From Chloroflexota bacterium (GTDB lineage: Bacteria; Chloroflexota; Anaerolineae; J102), in the NCBI GenBank assembly GCA_003353825.1, contig PIVW01000173.1, positions 1 to 10,908 on the forward strand: a stretch of DNA of 10,908 bases, written 5' to 3'. The position numbers and the translations under genes were made by a program. The notes beneath the pieces were generated by a model. It was not told the DNA's origin, did no database searches, and was given only the letters and a program-made list of their open reading frames with translations. Positions 1 through 6,582 of the stretch are shown here, piece after piece; the first letter of the stretch is position 1, and each line of letters starts with the position of its first letter.

Positions 1-212
1 TCCGGCACTGCTACTAACGAACGGCAATTGATGTCGCCCTACTACATATGGGCGTCAATAACTGGTACCCACAAGATATCCCACCTGATGGTCTAGAGAA
101 ATGTGCCATTGTCAAACTATATATATAGAAGGCAACGGTGAATATGATGTTTATCGTCAAGTTACGTCTCTCTGACGACCGTGATCGAGACAAGCTGAGA
201 TAGAGATCGATC
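1..212. other. Upstream edge region, no gene recognised
   Basis: No convincing gene is visible here. One plus-strand frame is open from the window edge to a TAG at 94-96, so it could hold the last 31 codons of a gene starting outside, but the peptide matches nothing I know. An AT-rich run at 118-127 and a TATGAT hexamer at 143-148 lie upstream of the amidase gene. Neither has a good -35 partner at 16-18 bp, so the promoter of that gene is not identified. The bases just before the ATG at 213 hold only a weak purine stretch (GAGATAGAGA). Confidence 0.4.
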
Positions 213-2753
213 ATGGAACAATTCTTTCCAGAAACAAACCGCTGGGTGCGTGGCCCTTTCATGGAATTTTACAGGGAGTTCGGCCTGGACATTTGTGGAT
301 ATCCCATCACCGATGTATTCGAACAATATGGGTTATCTACGCAATATTTCCAGCGGGTAGCTTTAGAAGAGCATGAGCCAGGCCGCATTCGCCTGAGGTT
401 GGCTGCACAACACGCGCTTGAGGCAGAAGTAAAAATCAACGAGTTAGAAGTACGCGTGCAGCAACTTCGGCGACTGCTTAGTGATAGCTCAGATACCTCA
501 CAGCAACCTGCCATTATCGACATCATCGAGCAACTGCCGCGCGACGCATCCGCCATGCACTCTCGTCCATTGACCGATGTCACGCACGTGGTGATCAATC
601 ATACGGCTGTGCGGCCGGGTGTTGCCATCAAGCGCATCGCCGAAGCGCATCGTCAACGATGGCCCGCAATCGTCTGCCATTTTTACGTCGAAGAGGATGG
701 CACGATTTACCAGACCAACCCGCTGGTAGAGGTGGTCGATCAGGACGAGTCCTGGTTGCGTGATGGTATCCACATTCACGTGGCAGGCGACTTTAGCGGT
801 GCGATACCAACCTCCGCGCAGATGGAGGCGCTGGCAGATCTTTGTGCCTGGCTGCTGGACATGACAGATCTGCAGACCAGCGCTGTGCAGGGCGCCAGCG
901 AGTTTACGAACACAAAATCACCTGGTGAACAGTGGTTACAAGGGGCAGGGTGGAAAAATCTGTTGACGCTTCAGATCAATGTTCTTCGGGATTCTACGGG
1001 GATAGCCGTGCTGGACCTCCATGACACAATCGATCGCTTGGAAACTGATCTATCTGCCCTGCAAGAGGAGCGCTCTACTCTGCTCACTCAGTTGGCAGAG
1101 GCAGAGGCGCGTATCGTGTCTCTTGTCGAACAGGTAGCATTGCCTGATCAGGCCCTCACAACCAATGTTCAGACATCCATCGAACAACCACGCATCACCG
1201 ATGTCATAGCAGAGCTTCCCAGAGATGATGCCGCCATGATAGCTCGTCCGGCCAACGAGATACGCTACATCGTCATCAATCATACGGCGGTAATGGCTGA
1301 CGTCCCCATCAAACGTGTGGCAAAAGCGCATCGGGTGCGATGGCCAGCGATCATCTGCCAATTCTACATTAAGGGCAATGGCGAAATTCTGCAGACCAAC
1401 CCCATCGATCAAGTAGTCGATAATAGCCAAGAGTGGTTACATTTCGGTATCAATATCCATGTGGCCGGTAACTTCTTAGATGATATCCCTACAGAAGGGC
1501 AATTAGCGAGCCTTTCCCAACTGACAGCCTGGCTATTGACTACACACAACCTGCAGATCGAGCGGCTAAAAGGTGTACAGGATTTCATTGTCACACAATC
1601 ACCCGGCGAACAGTGGCAACGAGGATTACGCTGGAAGGATGTTCTCCTGGCCCGAGTTCGGACTTTGCTGGAAAACGCACAAGGATCAGGTCCGGGAGAT
1701 GGGGCGCTGCTGGAACTATATCGTGCACAGATAGAACAACTGCAGGCCGATAACGTAACCGTGCGGGCGCAAGTGGATCGACTTGAGGATATCAAACTGG
1801 CGTTGGAATCAGAACAATCTCAACTCAAGAATACGATTGAAGAGCAACAGCGTCTCATCGATACTCTGCGCTCTGATCCCGACAAACCCACAGATCCTCC
1901 CACTACCGTTGCAGTCGCTCGCCCCGTGATCCATGACATTATTAGTCAGTTGGCACAACATCCGACGCGACGATACTCGCAGCGCACTCTGGATGAGATC
2001 TCACATATCGCCATTCATCACAGCGCCGCACCGGCAAATGTTACGGCAGAACGCATCGCTGAGTACCATGTTAATGATGAGTCGCACCAGTGGCCGGGCA
2101 TCGGCTATCATTACTACATCGGCCCTGATGGCACAATTTACCAAACACAGAGCCTGGCAAACTCGGCCTACCATGTCTATCGCAACGACGAATTCTCGAT
2201 AGGTGTATGCGTGGCTGGCACCTTTACAACAGTGCTTCCCACACCCGTCCAGATTTCCTCGGCAGCACATCTGCTGGCGTGGTTGATACAAGAATTTCTG
2301 CTGCCTTTTGATAAGGTCATGGGCCACAAAGAATTTCCTCACAACATAACATCGTGCCCGGGTAGGCAGTGGTTGACAGAAGGAAATTGGAAGGATATGC
2401 TGTTCGCACAGATCCAGGCCGTCCGTAGTGGTTCTCATGCCGGTGCGCAAAAGTCGTTGGAACATTACTTACTCTTCTGGCAACAGCCGGCAGCCTGGGC
2501 CGAAGATGATTGGTTGGGCGCGCTGAACTACATCGCCAGGTTTCGCCCCTCAGCCGGTTTTTCGCAAGAAGATGCCAAAGCAGCGCAGCGCGTCACCATC
2601 ATCGGTGGTGTGGCCGGGGTGAATCAGCAAACAGAGAATGCTCTGCGATCTGCTGGTTGCCTGGTCGAACGCATTGCCGGACAAGATGTTGCCGAAACCA
2701 AGGCTATGCTTGATCGTATGGCCGAGACAGGCCAGCGCTACCTCAGACCCTAA
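213..2753 (+). CDS. Multidomain protein with three PGRP/N-acetylmuramoyl-L-alanine amidase (amidase_2) domains
   Basis: 846 residues. Residues 4-58 form a Chloroflexota-type surface module (FPET..., GYPIT, YFQR, EEHEPG). Three units follow, each made of a coiled coil, a short 'I-D-I-I-x-Q/E-L' lead-in and a PGRP fold: coils at about 66-92, 262-310 and 496-556; PGRP folds at about 122-260, 349-487 and 595-738. Only the third has the amidase zinc site: H602, H705 and C715 (GHKE...TSCPG), with Y632 and T713 in the usual catalytic positions. In domains 1 and 2 these are replaced by N129/N356, C155/C382, A228/V455 and S236/S463, so they are probably binding modules. Residues 793-832 (IIGG...VERIAG...ET) resemble half of a CW_binding_2 cell-wall repeat. 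If active, domain 3 would cut the MurNAc-L-Ala bond of peptidoglycan. There is no signal peptide or membrane segment, so its route to the wall is unclear. The start is bounded by an in-frame stop at 201-203. It probably shares a transcript with scpA. Confidence 0.85.
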   Translation: MEQFFPETNRWVRGPFMEFYREFGLDICGYPITDVFEQYGLSTQYFQRVALEEHEPGRIRLRLAAQHALEAEVKINELEVRVQQLRRLLSDSSDTSQQPAIIDIIEQLPRDASAMHSRPLTDVTHVVINHTAVRPGVAIKRIAEAHRQRWPAIVCHFYVEEDGTIYQTNPLVEVVDQDESWLRDGIHIHVAGDFSGAIPTSAQMEALADLCAWLLDMTDLQTSAVQGASEFTNTKSPGEQWLQGAGWKNLLTLQINVLRDSTGIAVLDLHDTIDRLETDLSALQEERSTLLTQLAEAEARIVSLVEQVALPDQALTTNVQTSIEQPRITDVIAELPRDDAAMIARPANEIRYIVINHTAVMADVPIKRVAKAHRVRWPAIICQFYIKGNGEILQTNPIDQVVDNSQEWLHFGINIHVAGNFLDDIPTEGQLASLSQLTAWLLTTHNLQIERLKGVQDFIVTQSPGEQWQRGLRWKDVLLARVRTLLENAQGSGPGDGALLELYRAQIEQLQADNVTVRAQVDRLEDIKLALESEQSQLKNTIEEQQRLIDTLRSDPDKPTDPPTTVAVARPVIHDIISQLAQHPTRRYSQRTLDEISHIAIHHSAAPANVTAERIAEYHVNDESHQWPGIGYHYYIGPDGTIYQTQSLANSAYHVYRNDEFSIGVCVAGTFTTVLPTPVQISSAAHLLAWLIQEFLLPFDKVMGHKEFPHNITSCPGRQWLTEGNWKDMLFAQIQAVRSGSHAGAQKSLEHYLLFWQQPAAWAEDDWLGALNYIARFRPSAGFSQEDAKAAQRVTIIGGVAGVNQQTENALRSAGCLVERIAGQDVAETKAMLDRMAETGQRYLRP
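513..2426 (+). repeat. Tandem PGRP-domain repeats within the amidase-like gene
   Basis: Three copies of the same domain lie at about 513-992, 1194-1673 and 1926-2426. Copies 1 and 2 are 227 residues apart measured between equivalent Asn positions, and copies 2 and 3 are 246 apart. Copies 1 and 2 are clearly closer to each other: both have INHTAV, a WPAI(V/I)C segment, QTNP, IHVAG and SPGEQW. They also share DNA words such as ATCAATCATACGGC. This points to a recent duplication of an already inactive copy, while copy 3 keeps the ancestral metal site. Confidence 0.8.
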
Positions 2754-2780
2754 ACCAACGATGTGTGAATAAGATATCTT

Positions 2781-3563
2781 ATGCCCGTTCCCTTGCTGCT
2801 GAAACCGACCGACAACTATATCGTGCACCTGGAGGTTTTCGAAGGTCCCATGGACCTGCTGTTGCACCTGATATTGAGGGAGGAGTTGCCAATTACAGCG
2901 GTCAGCCTGGCCCAGGTCACGGAACAATATCTCGATCACCTCGAACGGTTGGAGCAACTCAAACCTGACGGCATAGCCGAGTTTCTGGTGATGGCTGCAC
3001 GCCTGCTCTATATAAAGTCTGTGGCGCTGCTGCCACAGGTTGAATCAGATGAAGAGGAAGAAGAGGAAGATCCGGGCGAAGCACTGGCGCGGCAGTTGCG
3101 TGAATACAAACGCTTCAAGGAAAGAGCGAGATTTTTGAAGGATTTAGAGGACAGTGGACGCAGAGGTTATGTGCGCCTGGCTCCACCGCCCTCCTTAGAG
3201 AAACGTCTTGATCCTGAAGGGCTCGATGTACAACTTCTCATGGATGCAGTCTACGAAGTGTTGGCCGAGTTAGACGAGCCTCCTCGCCCCGTCCATTCGA
3301 TTGCCCCCCTGCTGATCACAGTTGAGGGCCGTATGGATACATTATTGACCCTTGTGCCGCAGGTAGGCGCCGTGGTGCAGTTCAAACGATTTTTGGGCCA
3401 GTCACGCACACAAGTTGAGGTTATCGTCAGTCTGTTGGCCGTGCTAGAACTGATCAAGCAAAATGAGATCAGGGTCGAGCAAGAACAGTTATTCGGCGAT
3501 ATTCTGATCGAGCGACTGCCCTCGCCCGAACCCGATACGTTGGCCGAGCCAGGATCGTACTAA
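2781..3563 (+). CDS. scpA: Segregation and condensation protein A (ScpA, kleisin of SMC-ScpAB)
   Basis: 260 residues, normal length for ScpA. The N-terminal SMC-neck binding region is easy to recognise (VHLEVFEGPMDLLLHLI at 15-31, then AEFLVMAARLLYIKS at 66-80). A highly acidic linker (residues 88-100, run of Glu/Asp) follows. The C-terminal winged helix that binds the SMC head lies at about 175-245 (RTQVEVIVSLLAVLELIKQ). ScpA bridges the two heads of the SMC dimer with ScpB and works in chromosome compaction and segregation in the cytoplasm. It begins 27 nt after the amidase-like gene, with no clear Shine-Dalgarno sequence before the ATG. scpB, which often follows scpA, is absent; instead a convergent VanZ-like gene overlaps the last 75 bp. 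Confidence 0.96.
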   Translation: MPVPLLLKPTDNYIVHLEVFEGPMDLLLHLILREELPITAVSLAQVTEQYLDHLERLEQLKPDGIAEFLVMAARLLYIKSVALLPQVESDEEEEEEDPGEALARQLREYKRFKERARFLKDLEDSGRRGYVRLAPPPSLEKRLDPEGLDVQLLMDAVYEVLAELDEPPRPVHSIAPLLITVEGRMDTLLTLVPQVGAVVQFKRFLGQSRTQVEVIVSLLAVLELIKQNEIRVEQEQLFGDILIERLPSPEPDTLAEPGSY

Positions 3564-3884
3564 CAGCAACGCTCCTACAGCTCCGACAGCATCGATCACG
3601 ACATCAACCCACCAGCCATTTCGCCCGACCACAAAGGTCTGATGAAACTCATCCGTTAGCGCGTATAGAAGGGCCACAACCAATGCCAGTAACGGCCGAT
3701 GACTTGCACGATACCAGAAATACCAGAGTAGGGCGTAGGCGCCGGCATGTGCACTCTTTTTGAGTAAGAAATCTAGCCAGTGTTCAGGGGCCGCGGGGAG
3801 ATAAGATTGGCCTGAAAACCAGAAGATCAACAGCATCCAAGCGATAGCAAAAACGAGCCAGCGTCCACGACCTGCAGGGATCAT
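3489..3884 (-). CDS. VanZ-like family small membrane protein
   Basis: 131 residues from the ATG at 3884. Typical VanZ-like marks are FSGQS (24-27), KKSAHAGAYALLWY (42-55), LLYALTDEFHQTFVVGR (72-88) and WVDVVIDAVGAVGA (92-105). Hydrophobic segments at about 10-22, 46-58, 63-77 and 94-109 suggest an integral membrane protein of three to four helices. VanZ of glycopeptide-resistance clusters gives low-level teicoplanin resistance; most chromosomal relatives have no known function, so no resistance role is claimed. The ATG overlaps the stop of the glycosyltransferase as ATGA and has a good ribosome site, so it is favoured over a TTG six codons upstream. The last 24 or so codons, rich in Arg, Gly and Gln, lie antisense to the end of scpA. 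Confidence 0.88.
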   Translation of the reverse strand: MIPAGRGRWLVFAIAWMLLIFWFSGQSYLPAAPEHWLDFLLKKSAHAGAYALLWYFWYRASHRPLLALVVALLYALTDEFHQTFVVGRNGWWVDVVIDAVGAVGALLLVRSWLGQRIGFGRGQSLDQNIAE

Positions 3885-4999
3885 ATCTGCCCCTTTAAAC
3901 AATGAAGATACCAGGATTCGAGCGCTTCTGCCCGCCGCTCCCAGGCATGCTCGTGAGCGCGTTGCCGGCTAACCTCACCGGCAAGGTGACGTTCGTCAGG
4001 ATTGCGTAACAGGCTCGCAACTCGCTCGACAAACTCATCACTACTGCTGGCAACCATGCCCGATTCTAGCCCGACCAGCTTCGCATATTCTCCTACAGAG
4101 GTTGTGACAATCGGCAATCCCAGAGCCATACAATCCAACAACCGAGCAGGGCTTTTGGCGCGTACCAGATCGGTATCCGCCACTGGAAAGAGAGCGACCG
4201 CCATTTTGCTGAGAGCATCATCTAAACGCTTCCCCTGCAGCCAACCCAGTACATCACAGCTAGCTAATTTAGGAGGCTCCGACCAATCACCCACGATATA
4301 TAAACGAGCGTCGGGCACATGCGCCAGAATTCGCTGCCAGATATCGGCAACGTCTGTCCTGATGTCATTGCCGCGGGTGTATAACAGTGCAGCGGATGCA
4401 TTGGAAGTGGGCGAGATCGGTCTAGTGGCAAGAGTAACACCATTTGCCAAATAGTGAACCGTGTCTGTGCGTGCATAGGCTTGTCTGATAGAAGTTTGAA
4501 GAAATCTGGAGGCCGTGGTCACCGCGGCCGCTCTCCTCATGAGCCATCCTTCCTGCCACGCACCAAGTCTTCGGGCCATAGCATTGCGTCGCTTACCCCA
4601 TCCCCTGTCCGTTTCTAGATCGTCTTGATCGACGATCACCTTCCTGCCACGCTGTATGCACGATGCTCCAATAACACCACTGTATCCAATCGGCTTGAAT
4701 ACATGAACGATATCAGGGTCCAATTCCCCAATTCTGTCAGTAATCCGTTTGAGCAAGGCGATATCAAGAAGCCGGTGCGGCGCAGGACCCAGTCGAGGAT
4801 AATGGATATTCACAACACCGTCGGATTCATCCCTACCGGCCTGTTGTGTACAATCCCATGCCGGGACTATCACCTCGATCTCGTGCCCCCGTGCAGCTAT
4901 CGCCCGCCCCAACGGTATCAGGCGACGCTGAACGGTCTGTTTCTCGCAGGTTCCAAACGGAGCAATGTACAACAATCGTAAATGCATTTCTGTCAACAT
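3881..4999 (-). CDS. Glycosyltransferase, GT4-like (GT-B fold)
   Basis: 372 residues from the ATG at 4999. An ATG four codons later (4987, MHLRLLYIAPFG) matches the usual family N-terminus and may be the true start; neither has a clear Shine-Dalgarno. The N-terminal Rossmann half runs from LRLLYIAPFG (7-16) through IPLGRAIAARGHEIEVIVP (28-46) to DPDIVHVFKP (94-103). The linker helix region is AAAVTTASRFL (157-167). The C-terminal donor-binding half includes ARLYIVGDW (231-239), VLGWLQG (250-256) and the signature KSPARLLDCMALGLPIVTTSVGE (282-304), where Asp replaces the more common second Glu. Such enzymes transfer sugars from nucleotide or lipid donors to lipids or surface glycans; donor and acceptor cannot be told here. 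No membrane segment is evident. It heads a two-gene unit with the VanZ-like gene, which fits an envelope role. Confidence 0.88.
   Translation of the reverse strand: MLTEMHLRLLYIAPFGTCEKQTVQRRLIPLGRAIAARGHEIEVIVPAWDCTQQAGRDESDGVVNIHYPRLGPAPHRLLDIALLKRITDRIGELDPDIVHVFKPIGYSGVIGASCIQRGRKVIVDQDDLETDRGWGKRRNAMARRLGAWQEGWLMRRAAAVTTASRFLQTSIRQAYARTDTVHYLANGVTLATRPISPTSNASAALLYTRGNDIRTDVADIWQRILAHVPDARLYIVGDWSEPPKLASCDVLGWLQGKRLDDALSKMAVALFPVADTDLVRAKSPARLLDCMALGLPIVTTSVGEYAKLVGLESGMVASSSDEFVERVASLLRNPDERHLAGEVSRQRAHEHAWERRAEALESWYLHCLKGQI
3890..3896 (-). promoter_or_regulatory. Ribosome binding site of the VanZ-like gene
   Basis: On the minus strand AAAGGGG lies 5 nt before the ATG at 3884, inside the last codons of the glycosyltransferase gene. 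Together with the ATGA stop/start overlap at 3881-3884 this decides the start and suggests translational coupling. Confidence 0.6.
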
Positions 5000-5046
5000 A
5001 ATTCAAAAATGGAGTGTCGATCAAGGAGATTAACCAGGTTACACGT

Positions 5047-5075
5047 TTGACAGGACTTAATCCCATGTCTACAAT
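5047..5075 (+). promoter_or_regulatory. Sigma-70-type promoter for the small membrane ORF and ctaB
   Basis: TTGACA at 5047-5052, a 17-bp spacer and TACAAT at 5070-5075 match 11 of 12 consensus bases with ideal spacing. Transcription would start near 5082, leaving a leader of about 50 nt. It lies in the divergent region between the glycosyltransferase and this operon. No equally good promoter was found for the glycosyltransferase on the other strand. Confidence 0.75.
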
Positions 5076-5135
5076 ATCAATCCATACTACTCGATCTGCA
5101 AATAAACTCTATTATTCGAGCGGAGCATGTTACGA

Positions 5136-5330
5136 ATGTATAAACGCTACATTGTGATACTTGTGTCCATTTTACTTGCCATTCTACTGGATGCCATCAT
5201 CTACGTGGGGATCTTAGGTGTGCCGTACGGTCTGGTGCCCACACTTTACCACGTGGGCAACATTATTATGTTATCCGCAGCCCTTGCCCTTATTGGCGAT
5301 TCAGTCTTCAAAGCGGGTGTCCTCAAATAG
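5136..5330 (+). CDS. Small two-helix membrane protein of unknown function, upstream of ctaB
   Basis: 64 residues from the ATG at 5136. GGAG at 5122-5125 lies 10 nt before it but only 1 nt before the alternative ATG at 5127, so 5136 is preferred. The first hydrophobic helix is about YIVILVSILLAILLDAIIYV, a short loop (GVPYGLVPT) follows, then a second helix of about NIIMLSAALALIGDSVF. A basic start (MYKR) suggests the N-terminus lies in the cytoplasm. I do not recognise the family. It has a near-consensus promoter of its own and is followed by ctaB on the same strand about 107 nt later, so a role near heme O synthesis or terminal oxidase assembly is possible but only inferred from position. 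Confidence 0.65.
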   Translation: MYKRYIVILVSILLAILLDAIIYVGILGVPYGLVPTLYHVGNIIMLSAALALIGDSVFKAGVLK

Positions 5331-5418
5331 GGCGGGTTGGACCTACTGATTATAGGAAAATATGTCGTGTGATACGAATCGCGTACTTAATTACTCCCCA
5401 TCATACGATCTCGCGACC

Positions 5419-5432
5419 CCTCTGTCGAGAGG
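5419..5432 (+). promoter_or_regulatory. Hairpin enclosing the ctaB ribosome binding site
   Basis: CCTCT (5419-5423) and AGAGG (5428-5432) form a perfect 5-bp stem around the loop GTCG. AGAGG is also the Shine-Dalgarno sequence, 5 nt before the ATG at 5438. The pairing could limit ribosome access. It also supports 5438 rather than the GTG at 5369 as the ctaB start. Confidence 0.45.
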
Positions 5433-5437
5433 CGGCT

Positions 5438-6406
5438 ATGTCATCTGTAAGCCATACAGCCAGCCCTGATCTCAAAGCGACTCAGGTCCCTACTGCGGCG
5501 CCACCAAAGACAACCGAAAATCAGGAAGAATCAAGGCCAGGCGCACCGGCAGTGTACCTGGCCTTGATGAAACCAAAAATTATTTCGCTACTGCTCATCA
5601 CAACCGTGGGTGCGATGTTTGTGGCTGCGCAGGGATTCCCGGACCTGAGCCTTCTGTTTTGGACGATAGTTGGGGGTACGCTATCAGCCGGTGGCGCCAA
5701 TGCCCTAAACCACTACTTTGACAGGGATATCGATGCGTACATGTATCGCACGAAACGCCGTCCAATTCCGGCAGGCTGGGTGGCGCCTGGTGCAGCAGTT
5801 CTATTTGGTGTAGCCCTTTGCACCCTGTCGTTTTTCGTATTCTACACCCAGGTCAATTTTCTGGCCGCTGTACTTTCACTCGGCGGCGCCCTCTACTACA
5901 TCTTTCTCTACACCTTGTGGCTAAAACGCAGAACACATCACAATATAACTATTGGTGGTGTTGCGGGTGCGATCCCCCCACTGGTTGGCTGGGCCGCGAT
6001 TACGGGCAGTCTGGATCTGACTGCCTGGGCACTTTTCGCCATTATATTCTTCTGGACACCACCACATACCTGGGCACTCACACTCATGGTCAAACGTGAT
6101 TATGCCAGGGTGGATGTTCCCATGTTGCCGGTGGTAGTAGGGGAAGAAGAGACACGCCGGCAAATCATTATCTACTCGTGGGTCTTCTTTCTGGTAACAT
6201 TGCTTATCGTCCCATTGGGGCTTTTTGGCTGGTTTTATCTGTTGGCCGCCCTCGTGACTGGTGGCATCTTTTTGCGTGATGCTTACAAAGTGAAAAATGA
6301 AAGAAACAAAGCCTCGGCAAGGTCGCTCTATAAATACTCTCTTTTACACCTAGCCTTGCTGTTTCTAGCTATGGTTGTCGATTCCAACTTGCCAAACTGG
6401 TTTTAG
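5438..6406 (+). CDS. ctaB: Protoheme IX farnesyltransferase (heme O synthase)
   Basis: 322 residues. This UbiA-superfamily enzyme adds a farnesyl group to heme B to make heme O, the precursor of heme A for cytochrome oxidases, in the cytoplasmic membrane. The first Asp-rich motif is NHYFDRDID (91-99; N91, D95, D99), followed by MYRTKRRPIPAG. The second conserved block is FWTPPHTWALTL (205-216) with KRDYARVDVPMLPVV (219-233). LKRRTHHNITIGGVAGAIPPLVGW at about 162-185 is also typical. Eight to nine hydrophobic helices span about 46 to 316. Residues 1-35 form a polar, Pro/Thr-rich cytoplasmic tail longer than in many homologues. The ATG at 5438 has AGAGG 5 nt upstream; a GTG at 5369 would add 23 residues of non-conserved sequence. 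No cytochrome oxidase subunit genes are within the window. Confidence 0.96.
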   Translation: MSSVSHTASPDLKATQVPTAAPPKTTENQEESRPGAPAVYLALMKPKIISLLLITTVGAMFVAAQGFPDLSLLFWTIVGGTLSAGGANALNHYFDRDIDAYMYRTKRRPIPAGWVAPGAAVLFGVALCTLSFFVFYTQVNFLAAVLSLGGALYYIFLYTLWLKRRTHHNITIGGVAGAIPPLVGWAAITGSLDLTAWALFAIIFFWTPPHTWALTLMVKRDYARVDVPMLPVVVGEEETRRQIIIYSWVFFLVTLLIVPLGLFGWFYLLAALVTGGIFLRDAYKVKNERNKASARSLYKYSLLHLALLFLAMVVDSNLPNWF

Positions 6407-6412
6407 CGGCGT

Positions 6413-6466
6413 GGTTCGTTTTTTGTAGAACCGATTTCCCTCACTGTGCGTGCGGCAAATCGGTTC
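6413..6466 (+). repeat. Overlapping inverted repeats after ctaB (possible terminator or attenuator)
   Basis: GAACCGATTT (6428-6437) and AAATCGGTTC (6457-6466) form a perfect 10-bp stem with a 19-nt loop, beginning 22 nt after the ctaB stop. The first five bases of the left arm, GAACC (6428-6432), can instead pair with GGTTC at 6413-6417 across a T-rich loop. The two hairpins exclude each other. No U-run follows the larger stem, so it is not a standard intrinsic terminator; an operator or processing site is also possible. Confidence 0.45.
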
Positions 6467-6499
6467 GCGTTTGGAATGACAGTAACGCTTTCGCATTCT

Positions 6500-6528
6500 C
6501 TGCCACATTTAGGCAAAAGTGCTATAAT
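6500..6528 (+). promoter_or_regulatory. Strong extended -10 promoter for the unknown gene and dynamin operon
   Basis: CTGCCA at 6500-6505 (4 of 6), a 17-bp spacer and a perfect TATAAT at 6523-6528, preceded by TGC (the extended -10 TGn motif at 6520-6522). The start point would be near 6535, leaving a leader of about 48 nt with no visible Shine-Dalgarno before the ATG at 6583. Confidence 0.8.
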
Positions 6529-6582
6529 GGACGCAACAAACTCATAATCTCAGCCATTCCACACCACTTACTTACAAGCGCC

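Noticed and set aside
14..262. Minus-strand open frame of 82 codons at the left edge
   Set aside because: It runs into the start of the amidase-like gene, has an odd composition and no recognisable motif.
3885..3902. TTG start for the VanZ-like gene six codons upstream
   Set aside because: The ATG at 3884 has AAAGGGG 5 nt upstream and forms a normal ATGA overlap with the glycosyltransferase stop.
5369..5437. Extended GTG start for ctaB adding 23 residues
   Set aside because: The ATG at 5438 has AGAGG at ideal spacing and the extra residues are not part of the conserved enzyme.
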